DNA of 64,000 bases from the NCBI GenBank assembly GCA_026625625.1, contig CP113055.1, forward strand, positions 2,296,501 through 2,360,500, given 5' to 3'. The stretch is from Blastomonas sp. SL216. GTDB lineage: Bacteria; Pseudomonadota; Alphaproteobacteria; Sphingomonadales; Sphingomonadaceae. The translations under genes and the position numbers were made by a program. The notes beneath the pieces were generated by a model. The model did not search any database. It saw only the letters and a list, made by a program, of their open reading frames with translations, and was not told the DNA's origin. Below are positions 1-7,215 of the stretch, one piece after another (positions within the stretch are counted from its first letter, which is position 1; every line of letters starts with the position of its first letter).

Positions 1-36
1 CTGCCCTGTGCAACAAAAGCGCAGGGCAGCGATCGA

Positions 37-348
37 TCACTTCTTGAAAATAACCTTGCCGCGCTGCGATACGAGCAGCTTTTCCATCGTCACCGGATGG
101 AAATAGGCTTCGACATTCTGGCCCTCGGGCGTCACGCCATAGACCTCATAGCAGCCGCCATCGACCTTGGACTTCTTGATCGTCCAGCCATCCTTCTTGA
201 GCTTGGCCTCCAGATCGGTGCGGCTCTTCCAGCTCGACTGCGGGCCGGCGTCGCACTTCATCTTGCCAGTGGCAAATGCTGCCGGGCTGGCGGAAAACTG
301 CATTGCGGTGGCTGCGGCCACTGCCAGCATGGCTTGTCCGAATTTCAT
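37..348 (-). CDS. PepSY-like small secreted protein
   Basis: A 103-residue protein with an N-terminal signal peptide (MKFGQAMLAVAAATAMQFSA, cleavage near ASPAAFA). The mature part has one PepSY-like segment: a Cys, a region of the type 'LEAKLKKDGWTIKKSKV', then 'YEVYGVTPEGQNVEAYFHP'. PepSY domains bind or inhibit partners in the periplasm, and small single-domain versions often accompany membrane haem proteins. The start at 348 is preceded by a purine-rich GAGGGACAAGAG. It lies 40 bases downstream of the ferric-reductase-like gene on the same strand, so the two probably form one operon. The PepSY assignment comes from sequence pattern only; the exact function is unknown. Confidence 0.75.
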   Translation of the reverse strand: MKFGQAMLAVAAATAMQFSASPAAFATGKMKCDAGPQSSWKSRTDLEAKLKKDGWTIKKSKVDGGCYEVYGVTPEGQNVEAYFHPVTMEKLLVSQRGKVIFKK

Positions 349-388
349 CTCTTGTCCCTCTTCTCTTCGCCAGGTTTCCTGGGTCCAT

Positions 389-994
389 TCAACCGGTTGC
401 AATCCCTGTGCCTCGTCGCGCTGAACGCCGCTTGAACATAAGTATGACGCGTGCGGTTTCCAGGACAAGCAGCGGAACAAAATGCACGAGCATCCCCATA
501 TACTCGCCGTCGACATAGAACCAGTGCAGCCCGATCAGCACCGCGGCGGGATAGACCAGCCGCTGCAGCCGTTTCCAGTTGGCCCGCATGGCGCGCTGCG
601 ACGCGTTGTTGCTGGTCACCCCCATGGCCACGAAGATCAGCAGCGCCGCATAGCCGGTCCAGATGCTGAAGATCAGCGCCTCTTCGGCAATCATGCCCCA
701 ATCGCCCATGTCATACAGATAAAAGGCCAGGTGCAGCAGGCCGTAGCCGCATGCCGCAACGCCCAGCGCCCGCCTGCGCGCGAGCAGCCAGTCGAGCCAG
801 CGTTGCCGCCCGAAGATCGCGCGCAGCGGCGACAGCATCATTGCGATGATCATGAACCGGACCGAAAATTCGCCGCTGGGGTGGATCAGATCGAACGCGG
901 TGACCGGATCGCGCACGAATCCGATGGTCATGCCGATCGCCGGAATCGCGAGTAGCAGCCAGAAAAAACCATGGACATTGATCAGTCGCAACAT
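389..994 (-). CDS. Ferric reductase-like transmembrane haem protein
   Basis: A 201-residue polytopic membrane protein with about six hydrophobic segments. Candidate haem-ligand histidines sit inside helices (YGLLHLAFYLY, VLIGLHWFYVD, MLVHFVPLLV), the pattern of the ferric-reductase-like transmembrane domain shared by NOX, FRE and MsrQ (YedZ). It probably moves electrons across the inner membrane. MsrQ works with a Tat-exported MsrP molybdoenzyme, but no msrP is nearby; the neighbour is a PepSY protein instead. I chose the Met at 994 because the upstream extension is hydrophilic and unlike the family. An MsrQ assignment is not proven. Confidence 0.75.
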   Translation of the reverse strand: MLRLINVHGFFWLLLAIPAIGMTIGFVRDPVTAFDLIHPSGEFSVRFMIIAMMLSPLRAIFGRQRWLDWLLARRRALGVAACGYGLLHLAFYLYDMGDWGMIAEEALIFSIWTGYAALLIFVAMGVTSNNASQRAMRANWKRLQRLVYPAAVLIGLHWFYVDGEYMGMLVHFVPLLVLETARVILMFKRRSARRGTGIATG

Positions 995-1327
995 CGTGTC
1001 TGCACCATCCCTTGCCTCGCGCCCGTTTATCCCGCCCAGAGCTAGACCTGCCGCAACAGGCGCGCAATGGCCCGGTTGCAATCCCTATCGCCGCGTTAAC
1101 CACGCTCGGCACATCAGGGTTAAATTTCATTGATTATAGCCAAGGCCATGACCCAAGGCGCTCATCAAGGTCCCACCCCGGCCACCGGCTGCTCGTTGCC
1201 TTATGGTAGCGGCCCGATGGCGATGAGCGCCGGCGAGAGCGCGGGTCCGAAGGCGCATGCGCGATCCGCGCCGCGCCGGGCGGACCCGCGCTTCAACGCC
1301 ATCAGCGAATCTCCCGAATTGCAGCGC
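995..1327. other. Divergent intergenic / start-ambiguous region
   Basis: This stretch separates the minus-strand haem protein from the plus-strand extensin-like gene and must hold both promoters. The extensin-like reading frame is open back to a TTG at 1130, with in-frame ATGs at 1148, 1217 and 1223. None has a convincing ribosome-binding site, and the encoded segment is low-complexity (Gly, Ala, Pro, Arg). I see no other gene here. Confidence 0.4.
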
Positions 1328-2023
1328 ATGGCGCTGGTCGCGGCGCTTTCGGTGCTGATCGCGGGATGCTCGGTGCTGCCAGAGGGCCGCACCCTGTCGC
1401 GCGCCCCGGTGCAGCCGCCCGCGCGCAGCATGCAGGCCGCGCGGCCTGCGCTCGCCGCGCCGCCGGTCAGGGAAACCCGCCAGTGCATCAGCCAGCTGGC
1501 TCAGGCGCAGGTGCGCTTCACCCCGGTGCCGGACCAGACCTTTGGCGCGGGCTGCTCGCAACTGGGGAGTGTGCGGCTTTCGACCATCGGCCTGATGGAG
1601 ACCGGACGCGGGCGCAGCGAACTGGCGATCAGCAATATCGGCCCGGTCCGCTGCGAACTGGCGCAGCGCTTTGCCGGATGGGCGCAATTCGGCATCGCTC
1701 GCGCCGCAGAGCAGATGCTGGGCAGTCCGCTGGTCAAGATCGAAACGATGGGCAGCTATGCCTGCCGCAATATCGCCGGGTCGCTGAAGCTTTCACAGCA
1801 TGCCCATGCCAATGCCATCGACATTGCCGGGTTCGTCCTGGCCGATGGTCGCCGCATCACCGTCAAGGACGGATGGAATGGCAGCAATCAGGAGCGCGCG
1901 TTCCTGCGCACCATCCATGCCAGCGCCTGCAAGCGCTTCGGCACGGTACTGGGGCCGGAATATAATGCGGCGCACCGCGACCATCTGCACGTCGACATGA
2001 GCGGCCAAGGCTATTGCCGATAG
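1328..2023 (+). CDS. Extensin-like C-terminal domain lipoprotein
   Basis: The protein has a lipoprotein signal (MALVAALSVLIAGCS; lipobox LIAG-C), then a Pro/Ala linker and an extensin-like C-terminal domain. That domain is built like LAS/M15-type peptidases: a 'SQHAHANAIDIAGF' motif and a C-terminal 'HRDHLHVDM' give the H...D...HxH arrangement of possible metal ligands. Several Cys residues (RQCISQ, AGCSQL, VRCELA, YACRN, SACKRF, GYCR) suggest disulfides in the periplasm. The substrate is unknown; a peptidoglycan or other cell-wall peptide is plausible. An in-frame TTG at 1319 would add an Arg before the hydrophobic stretch and may be the true start; a much longer form from 1130 is possible but less likely. 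Confidence 0.75.
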   Translation: MALVAALSVLIAGCSVLPEGRTLSRAPVQPPARSMQAARPALAAPPVRETRQCISQLAQAQVRFTPVPDQTFGAGCSQLGSVRLSTIGLMETGRGRSELAISNIGPVRCELAQRFAGWAQFGIARAAEQMLGSPLVKIETMGSYACRNIAGSLKLSQHAHANAIDIAGFVLADGRRITVKDGWNGSNQERAFLRTIHASACKRFGTVLGPEYNAAHRDHLHVDMSGQGYCR

Positions 2024-2048
2024 CCCCTGCGCCCATTAATTGCGGGCG

Positions 2049-2918
2049 ATGACTAACAAAGACCTGACAGAGCCGCGGTTCCGCCCCGCCGCCGAAGACG
2101 CCCGCACCGCCGAACGCGCCGTGCACGATACCCCCCAGACCCAGGACCCGGCCTATCGGCTGGCCTTTGGCGACACAGAATTCCTGTTGCGCCAGGAACT
2201 GCGCCCGGTCCGCTTCCAGCTGGAATTGCTGAAGACCGAGATGCTGCTGGAAGAGGCCGGAATCGGATCCACCCTGGTCATTTACGGCTCCGCCCGCATC
2301 CCCGCCCCCGACAAGACCGAAGGCCTGGTCGAAGGCGCGCGCAGCCCGGAGGAAAAGAAGGTAACCGAACGTCTGGTGGCCAAGGCGAAATATTACGAAG
2401 AGGCGCGCAAGCTGGCCCAGCTCGCCAGCGAATGCGGCGTGATCGAGGATGGCAAGCGCCAGTTCGTCGTCTGCTCGGGCGGCGGCCCGTCGATCATGGA
2501 AGCGGCCAATCGCGGGGCTGCCGATGTCGGCAAGGATTCGGTCGGGCTCAACATCGTCCTGCCGCATGAGCAGGCGCCCAACCGCTATGTCACCCCGCAC
2601 CTGTCGTTCCAGTTCCACTATTTCGCGCTGCGCAAGATGCACTTCCTGCTGCGCGCGCGTGCAGTCGCGGTGTTCCCCGGCGGCTTCGGCACGTTCGACG
2701 AGTTTTTCGAGCTGCTGACACTGATCCAGACCGGCAAGATGGCGGCGATCCCGATCGTGCTGTTCGGCAAGGACTTCTGGAACCGCGTCGTCAATTTCGA
2801 GGCGCTGGCCGAAGAAGGCGTGATCTCGCCCGGCAATCTGGACCTGTTCAGCTTTGTCGAGACCGCAGACGAAGCCTGGGCCAAGATCCGCGCATTCTAC
2901 GACCTGCCCTGCGGCTGA
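2049..2918 (+). CDS. LOG family nucleotide 5'-monophosphate nucleosidase-like protein
   Basis: A 289-residue protein with a Rossmann-like LOG/lysine-decarboxylase-like fold. Visible landmarks are 'TLVIYGSARIP' for the first nucleotide-binding strand, 'CSGGGPSIMEAANRGA', and the family signature 'PGGFGTFDEFFE' (PGGxGTxxE). LOG enzymes hydrolyse the N-glycosidic bond of nucleoside monophosphates, and the plant members make free cytokinins. This is a long type with about 75 extra residues before the core. I start at the ATG at 2049 rather than the TTG nine bases upstream. Only six bases separate its stop from that of the convergent proC gene. Confidence 0.85.
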   Translation: MTNKDLTEPRFRPAAEDARTAERAVHDTPQTQDPAYRLAFGDTEFLLRQELRPVRFQLELLKTEMLLEEAGIGSTLVIYGSARIPAPDKTEGLVEGARSPEEKKVTERLVAKAKYYEEARKLAQLASECGVIEDGKRQFVVCSGGGPSIMEAANRGAADVGKDSVGLNIVLPHEQAPNRYVTPHLSFQFHYFALRKMHFLLRARAVAVFPGGFGTFDEFFELLTLIQTGKMAAIPIVLFGKDFWNRVVNFEALAEEGVISPGNLDLFSFVETADEAWAKIRAFYDLPCG

Positions 2919-2924
2919 AAGGGT

Positions 2925-3728
2925 TTACTGACCCAGTTCGACACTGCGCCTGGCGGCAGCGGCCATCGCCTCTGCCACCAGCCGGTCGAGCGCGGCGTCG
3001 GCATCGAAGACGTTGAGCGCCGCGCGGGTGGTGCCGCCGGGGCTGGCGACGCGTTCGGCGAGCTCGGCGGGGGTTTCGCTCGACAGGTGCGCAAGTTCGG
3101 CAGAGCCGCGCACCATCGCCATGGCAAAGCGCGCCGCCTGATCGTCGGGCATGCCCAGCGCTTCTGCGGCCTTGCCGAGCGAATCGATGAAGCGGAACAG
3201 ATAGGCCGGACCCGATCCGCTGAGCGCGGTGACAAGGTGCATCTGCGCCTCGTCCGCCAGCCATTCGGCCGTGCCAAGCATCGCGAACAGCGCCTCCAGT
3301 CGGGCGCGGTCATCGTCTGCCAGCCCCTGGGCGAACAGCGCGGTCACCGATTGGCCAATGCTGACCGCCATATTGGGCATGATTCGCGCCACTGCGCGCG
3401 CACCGGGCAGTGCCGCGCGGAGGCCTGCGCACTCGACCCCTGCGAGCATCGAGACCACGAGCGTCGGCGACAGATCGATTGCTGCGAGCTGCGGCGCGAC
3501 ATCGCCCAGCATCTGCGGCTTGATGCCAAGCAGCAGCCAGTCGGGCGCCGCGATGCTGGCATCGATCGCCGTCAGGTGGCGCACACCATCGGGCAGATCG
3601 CGCGGCGAGGGATCGACCACGGTGACGCTGGCGGGATCAAGCCCCTGCGCAAACCAGCCGCGCAGCATGGCACCGGCCATATTGCCCGAGCCGACCACCA
3701 GCAGCGATTGGGGGAATGGATTGGGCAC
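2925..3728 (-). CDS. proC: Pyrroline-5-carboxylate reductase
   Basis: Catalyses the last step of proline synthesis, the NAD(P)H-dependent reduction of 1-pyrroline-5-carboxylate, in the cytoplasm. The N-terminal dinucleotide-binding motif reads 'LLVVGSGNMAGAMLRGW'. The C-terminal dimer domain carries the family signature region 'TALSGSGPAYLFRFIDSL' and ends with 'ERVASPGGTTRAALNVF'. No ATG lies upstream; the GTG at 3728 follows an AGAGGTGG ribosome-binding site at good spacing, while another GTG at 3737 would overlap that site. Length (267 residues) is normal. Confidence 0.93.
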   Translation of the reverse strand: MPNPFPQSLLVVGSGNMAGAMLRGWFAQGLDPASVTVVDPSPRDLPDGVRHLTAIDASIAAPDWLLLGIKPQMLGDVAPQLAAIDLSPTLVVSMLAGVECAGLRAALPGARAVARIMPNMAVSIGQSVTALFAQGLADDDRARLEALFAMLGTAEWLADEAQMHLVTALSGSGPAYLFRFIDSLGKAAEALGMPDDQAARFAMAMVRGSAELAHLSSETPAELAERVASPGGTTRAALNVFDADAALDRLVAEAMAAAARRSVELGQ

Positions 3729-3768
3729 AACTACCACCTCTGTCCAGATGACCAGGCAAAATCCATCT

Positions 3769-3850
3769 CGTCACCCCCGCGAAGGCGGGGGTCCCGCTTC
3801 TGTCTCAACCCATCGGAAGGAGCGGGATTCCCGCGTTCGCGGGAATGACG
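3769..3850. repeat. REP-like double-hairpin element
   Basis: Two adjacent palindromes, CCCCCGC-GAAG-GCGGGGG and TTCCCGCG-TT-CGCGGGAA, are flanked by an outer complementary pair CGTCA/TGACG, so the whole can fold into one long structure. 'CGTCACCCCCGCGAAGGCGG' is a repetitive-element sequence commonly seen between genes in alphaproteobacterial and other GC-rich genomes. It lies upstream of proC and downstream of the YbjN gene. Confidence 0.8.
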
Positions 3851-3875
3851 GTACAAGCTAATCCGGAGATCTCGC

Positions 3876-4379
3876 TCAAGCCTCGCCCTGCGTGTCGATC
3901 AGCGCGGCGGCCAGCGCCTCTTGCGGGCTCTTGTCGCCCCAGAGGATGAACTGGAACACCGGGTAGAAGCGGTCGCATTCGTCGATCGCGGCTTCGACGG
4001 CGAGCTGCGCCTGGTCCAGCCCCAGCATCGCATCGCTGCCCAGCATCATGCCGTTGCGATAGAGCACCACGCCGCTGTTCGACCAGATATCGAAATGGCC
4101 CAGCCAGAGCTGCTCATTGATCAGCGCCAGCGCCTCGCACACCGCGGCAAACTTGTCATCGGGCACGCGGATATCGGGCATGGCAAGCAGCTGAAGCACA
4201 TTGTCCTCGTGCCGCCAGATCGCGCGCAGCTGATAGCTGGTCCAGCTGCCCTTGACCTCGGTCAGCAGCTCGTCTTCGCCGACCATTTCGCACGGCCAGC
4301 CGCGCGCCTCGAACAGCGCGGCCAGCATGTCGACCGGGGCGGCTTCCTCCCGATCCAGGTCAAGCTGCTGTTCGTTCAT
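3876..4379 (-). CDS. YbjN domain-containing protein
   Basis: A 167-residue cytoplasmic protein of the YbjN family (type III secretion chaperone-like fold). An acidic N-terminus is followed by 'DMLAALFEARGWPCEMVGEDELLTEVKGSW', and the middle has 'FDIWSNSGVVLYRNGMML', both typical of the alphaproteobacterial version. Family members are linked to stress response and motility, but no enzyme activity is known. The start has a good site (AAGGAATTTC before ATG). The upstream neighbour on the same strand is ubiK, 139 bases away. Confidence 0.85.
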   Translation of the reverse strand: MNEQQLDLDREEAAPVDMLAALFEARGWPCEMVGEDELLTEVKGSWTSYQLRAIWRHEDNVLQLLAMPDIRVPDDKFAAVCEALALINEQLWLGHFDIWSNSGVVLYRNGMMLGSDAMLGLDQAQLAVEAAIDECDRFYPVFQFILWGDKSPQEALAAALIDTQGEA

Positions 4380-4518
4380 GAAATTCCTTTCGCGCCCCGT
4401 GGCACAGTTTCCAAGATGACCCGATGCCCGGCTGCGCGCAATGGGCGGAGGGTATGGCACCCTCCGCCATGTCGTGAACTTTGTTCAAAAACTGTGGATA
4501 AGCAGGGGTAACGGGGCC
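4380..4518. promoter_or_regulatory. Intergenic region with 10-bp-stem hairpin and a DnaA-box-like site
   Basis: Between ubiK and the YbjN gene lies a perfect inverted repeat (GGCGGAGGGT, five-base loop, ACCCTCCGCC; 4444-4468) with no U-run beside it. At 4493-4501 is TGTGGATAA, the reverse complement of the DnaA box TTATCCACA. A single box is not evidence of an origin; the hairpin may be a processing or attenuation structure between the two genes. Confidence 0.45.
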
Positions 4519-4788
4519 TTACTCGCTGCCACCTGCGCTCTTGGCAGCCAGAGCCGCTTCCAGCGCCGCAATACGCGCGGCAAGGCTGTCAGCCTCTTCG
4601 CGGGCCTTGGCCGCCATTTCCTTGACCGCCTCGAACTCGTCACGGCTTACGAAATCGAGCCCGGCGATCCATTCGCGGGTCCGCTCGCGCGCGCTCTCGC
4701 CTGCCTCGCGGCTCATGCCTGCGACAGTACCGGCCAGGCCGTTGATGAACTTTGCGAAATCGCCGCCAAATTCGGACTTGTTCTGCAT
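4519..4788 (-). CDS. ubiK: Accessory factor UbiK family protein
   Basis: An 89-residue protein of the membrane fusogenic / UbiK (YqiC, BMFP) family, which helps assemble ubiquinone-biosynthesis proteins at the membrane. An amphipathic N-terminal part ('DFAKFINGLAGTVAGM') leads to the conserved 'DFVSRDEFEAVKEMAAKARE' segment, then a C-terminal coiled coil rich in Ala and Leu. The ribosome-binding site is strong (CCAAGGAGTTTATC before ATG). Length is typical. Confidence 0.85.
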   Translation of the reverse strand: MQNKSEFGGDFAKFINGLAGTVAGMSREAGESARERTREWIAGLDFVSRDEFEAVKEMAAKAREEADSLAARIAALEAALAAKSAGGSE

Positions 4789-4878
4789 GATAAACTCCTT
4801 GGAGGGAGACGCGTCACGCGTCCTTGCATCCCGTAATTCTAGCATGTGGGGACCGGATGCGCCAACCGCAACCGCGCG

Positions 4879-5448
4879 TTACTGGCCCGGCGGGGCGAGC
4901 TGAATGCGCTGCCCCTCGCGCGGCACGACCAGCTGCTCGGCATCGGGGTTCAGTTCGTCGATCTGCTTGTTGAGCACCGAGGCAAAGCACAGCCAGGCGA
5001 GATACGGCACCATCAGCCAGGCCGCCAGCGGGCGGATGCGGCCGAAGACGATGGTCGTGGCAAAGGCCGCGACGAACACGCCAACAATGAGATAGAACCC
5101 GCCCGTGACCTGATGCATGCGGAAGAAATAGACCGGCCAGGCAAGGTTGAGCGCCAGCTGGACGAAGAACAGCAGCACTGCGAGGCCGCGCAGGCGGGCA
5201 CCGCGCGCGGTGACCACGACGGTCACGGCCAGCCCCATCATGACATAGAGGATCGACCATGCCACGCCAAAGGCCCAGCCCGGCGGCTGCGAGGCCGGCT
5301 TCTGCAGCGCCTGGAACCAGCGATTCTCTTCGCCCGAGCCGGAGAAATTGCTGATTCCAAAGCCCAGCAGCACGACCAGCGGGACAAACAGCAGGGCCCA
5401 GCGCAGAAATGCCAGGCGAAGCTGCGCGGGAGAGGCAATTTCATTCAT
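4879..5448 (-). CDS. tspO: TspO/MBR family tryptophan-rich sensory protein
   Basis: A 189-residue inner-membrane protein with five predicted helices. Family residues are visible: 'WFQALQKPASQPPGWAFGVAWSILYVMMG', 'ALNLAWPVYFF' and 'VPYLAWLCFASVLN'. TspO binds tetrapyrroles such as protoporphyrin IX and, in photosynthetic alphaproteobacteria, modulates pigment gene expression. It is about 30 residues longer than the shortest family members because of a hydrophilic N-terminus and a charged C-terminal tail. It sits on the minus strand between tlyA and ubiK. Confidence 0.9.
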   Translation of the reverse strand: MNEIASPAQLRLAFLRWALLFVPLVVLLGFGISNFSGSGEENRWFQALQKPASQPPGWAFGVAWSILYVMMGLAVTVVVTARGARLRGLAVLLFFVQLALNLAWPVYFFRMHQVTGGFYLIVGVFVAAFATTIVFGRIRPLAAWLMVPYLAWLCFASVLNKQIDELNPDAEQLVVPREGQRIQLAPPGQ

Positions 5449-5551
5449 CGAGGCGGATTCTCCTGCCCGCAAAAGGGCTTGGTGCTTCGCATATCGGATT
5501 CATCTGGCACGCGCCAGCGTGGTTTACCATCGCTTTGCGTACCGGTTCGGG

Positions 5552-6331
5552 TCAGCAACTGCGTCCCTTTTGCGCGGCGACAAGGAACTCGATATTGCCG
5601 CTTGGCCCCGTAATGGGGCTTTGTGTCAGCCCCGTGACCGGCCAGTCGATGCTCTCCAGCCATTGCATCACGCGGTCGCACACCGCTGTATGCAGGGCGG
5701 GATCGCGGACGACACCGCCCTTGCCGATCTGGTCCCTGCCCACCTCGAACTGCGGCTTGATCAGTGCGGCGAGCCATGCGCCTGCCCTGGCGAACGACAT
5801 CGGCACCGGCAGCACCTTGTCGAGCGCGATGAAGCTGGCATCGCACACCACGATATCGATGGGACGCGTGATGTGCGCGTCGGTCAGGATGCGCGCGCTG
5901 GTCTGTTCATGCACCGTCACCCGGTCATCCTGGCGCAGCTTCCAGGCGAGCTGGTTGGTGCCGCTGTCGACCGCGAACACATGCGCCGCGCCGCGCGTCA
6001 GCAGCACATCGGTAAAGCCGCCGGTGGAGGACCCCACATCGATCGCGGTCATGCCGGTAACGTCGATGCCGAAATGGTCGAGCGCATGCGCAAGCTTGAT
6101 GCCGCCACGCGACACCCAGGGATGATCGCGCCCGCGCACCTCGATCGCCGCATCGCTCATCACCGTCTCGCCCGCCTTGGCGACCTTGCGCTCGCCGGCA
6201 AAGACCAGCCCGGCCAGGATCAGCGCTTGCGCGCGCGAACGGCTCTCGGCCAGGCCCCGATCAACCAGCAGCTGATCGATACGCGTCTTGCGCGGCTTGT
6301 CCGAAGATGGGCGGGGATTGTGCTCTGCCAT
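5552..6331 (-). CDS. tlyA: TlyA family rRNA 2'-O-methyltransferase / haemolysin-like protein
   Basis: A 259-residue protein with an N-terminal S4 RNA-binding domain (about 16-75: 'RIDQLLVDRGLAESRSRAQA') followed by an FtsJ-like methyltransferase domain. The SAM motif is 'TAIDVGSSTGGFTDVLL' (about 95-111), followed by 'DIVVCDASFIALDKVLP' and 'LIKPQFEVGRDQIGKGG'. TlyA methylates the ribose of a cytidine in 16S and/or 23S rRNA; in many bacteria the gene sits near dxs, but here tspO is the neighbour. Confidence 0.92.
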   Translation of the reverse strand: MAEHNPRPSSDKPRKTRIDQLLVDRGLAESRSRAQALILAGLVFAGERKVAKAGETVMSDAAIEVRGRDHPWVSRGGIKLAHALDHFGIDVTGMTAIDVGSSTGGFTDVLLTRGAAHVFAVDSGTNQLAWKLRQDDRVTVHEQTSARILTDAHITRPIDIVVCDASFIALDKVLPVPMSFARAGAWLAALIKPQFEVGRDQIGKGGVVRDPALHTAVCDRVMQWLESIDWPVTGLTQSPITGPSGNIEFLVAAQKGRSC

Positions 6332-6520
6332 GAGGGCGGTTCTTACCGGCGTGCACGGCGTTTTGCGAGCGCGAGATGATTACCCGGAAAAAAATGAAAT
6401 ACAAGACTTGCCGTTGCCCCGGCGATGATTCAAAACAGTCATGCAAGGAATACAGATCGTCACAAACCCGCACAAATCCGGGTTTTTGCGAATGGCCCTT
6501 CACTTGGTTTCAACATAGCG
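6332..6520. other. Intergenic leader upstream of the small-ORF transcript
   Basis: This region holds the tlyA promoter on the minus strand and probably the promoter of the 6521-6714 transcript on the plus strand. It is AT-richer than its surroundings, with a run of A residues and a short imperfect palindrome near 6472-6490 (CGCACAAAT...GGTTTTTGCG). I see no coding frame. Confidence 0.35.
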
Positions 6521-6534
6521 AAAGGAGGTGATCC
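6521..6534 (+). promoter_or_regulatory. Perfect 14-base Shine-Dalgarno (complement of 16S rRNA 3' end)
   Basis: AAAGGAGGTGATCC is fully complementary to the conserved 3' tail of bacterial 16S rRNA (GGATCACCTCCTTT). The GGAGG core ends seven bases before an ATG at 6536, the ideal spacing. A pairing this long is exceptional; most genes in this window have four to six matched bases. Confidence 0.7.
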
Positions 6535-6535
6535 G

Positions 6536-6592
6536 ATGTCTCATGGTTCAGCAAGAGGGTCGGTCAAGTCCATTCGGAGTGTTCGCGGCTGA
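6536..6592 (+). CDS. Possible 18-codon leader peptide
   Basis: An 18-residue reading frame begins at the optimally spaced ATG after the perfect Shine-Dalgarno and ends at TGA (6590-6592). The peptide is basic and Ser/Gly-rich (MSHGSARGSVKSIRSVRG). It overlaps a second frame that starts at 6543. It may be a leader peptide that tunes translation or transcription of the downstream frame, or the first segment of a frameshifted product. No homologue is recognised. Confidence 0.35.
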   Translation: MSHGSARGSVKSIRSVRG

Positions 6593-6671
6593 TAGCCTTC
6601 TGCCCTTTGGTCAGGGCAGGCGCTTGAACAAGCGCGACATACACTTCGAAGGCGGCACTTCCGGCCGCTGA
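6543..6671 (+). CDS. Possible 42-residue small protein
   Basis: A second frame begins with the ATG at 6543, seven bases after the first ATG, and runs 42 residues to TGA at 6669-6671. It starts MVQQEGRSSPFGVFAADS and ends RDIHFEGGTSGR. The composition (basic middle, Phe/Gly motif) is more protein-like than the overlapping 18-codon frame, but its ATG is 14 bases from the GGAGG core. A hairpin follows at 6681-6714. I do not recognise a family. Confidence 0.4.
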   Translation: MVQQEGRSSPFGVFAADSLLPFGQGRRLNKRDIHFEGGTSGR

Positions 6672-6680
6672 CCATGTGAT

Positions 6681-6714
6681 GGGCCGTGCAGGGGGCTGTG
6701 ACTCCCGGCGGCCC
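6681..6714 (+). terminator. Hairpin after the small-ORF transcript
   Basis: GGGCCG pairs with CGGCCC around a GC-rich inner stem (GGG...CCC), followed by CTCTCATTTCAT. The T-run is poor, so this is a probable but not classic intrinsic terminator. It closes a compact transcript of roughly 200 bases that begins before 6521. Confidence 0.4.
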
Positions 6715-6810
6715 CTCTCATTTCATGGCACCCCGAGCGTTGAAGCGTCATGCTCCGCCGGGTTTTGTTTTTTCCCGCATCGTTGGCACCGTTCGGCACA
6801 CCCGAATGCT

Positions 6811-6880
6811 CTCTCCCCTTCAGGGGAGAGATGCGAAGGCTTATCAGTTCTGCTGATTAGCCGCAGCTGAGAGGGGCAAG
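6811..6880. repeat. CTCTCCC...GAGAGGGGCAAG repeat element, copy 1
   Basis: It begins with the palindrome CTCTCCCCTTCAGGGGAGAG, continues with ATGCGAAGGC and a CAG/CTG-type inner inverted repeat, and ends with GAGAGGGGCAAG. The same architecture occurs at 16379-16450, which shows that it is a dispersed intergenic repeat rather than a gene part. Confidence 0.75.
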
Positions 6881-6890
6881 TGCAGCGCAA

Positions 6891-7073
6891 TCCCCCCTCC
6901 CAAACCCTCCCCCCTAAAGGGGAGAGGGCTTCACCACCGAGCGCGATCCACAAACCATAACACCCCTCCCAGCAAGGGAGGGGCCGGGGGTGGGTAGGCG
7001 CGCGCAGCGCGCCAGCAAGATCGCATCCAGGCGCCGACCCACCCCTAACCCCTCCCTTTGAGGGAGGGGAACG
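6891..7073. repeat. Mosaic of CCCTCCC-type palindromes
   Basis: Three short hairpins occur in a row: CCCTCCCCCCTAAAGGGGAGAGG (approximate), CCCCTCCCAGCAAGGGAGGGG and CCCCTCCCTTTGAGGGAGGGG. A GCGCGC-rich inverted repeat and a matched pair GGGGGTGGGTAGGCGC / GCGCCGACCCACCCC lie between them, so the outer part can form a long stem. This is a typical intergenic mosaic repeat of sphingomonads; no coding potential. Confidence 0.7.
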
Positions 7074-7118
7074 CACATCACTGCAATCTTGCGCTCCCAA
7101 ACTTCTCTAACCACCTCC

Positions 7119-7215
7119 GCTCATCCTGAGCCGCGGGCTTTAGCCCGCGAAGTCGAAGGACCCGCGCCGACGCTGGCCATATAGCGCGGCCTTCGACAAA
7201 CTGAGGCTGAGTGGA
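7119..7215. repeat. CTCATCCTGAG...TCGAAGGA repeat pair
   Basis: CTCATCCTGAGC is followed by the hairpin CGCGGGCTTTAGCCCGCG and then TCGAAGGA. About 30 bases later comes CCTTCGACAAACTGAGGCTGAG, an inverted partial copy. The CTCATCCTGAG/TCGAAGGA motif is a widespread intergenic palindrome in sphingomonads. Confidence 0.65.

Noticed and set aside
4493-4501. Replication origin
   Set aside because: Only one DnaA box and no AT-rich unwinding region or typical origin genes are seen.
6681-7215. CRISPR array
   Set aside because: The repeats differ in length and spacing and are palindromic mosaics; no regular repeat-spacer pattern or cas genes occur.
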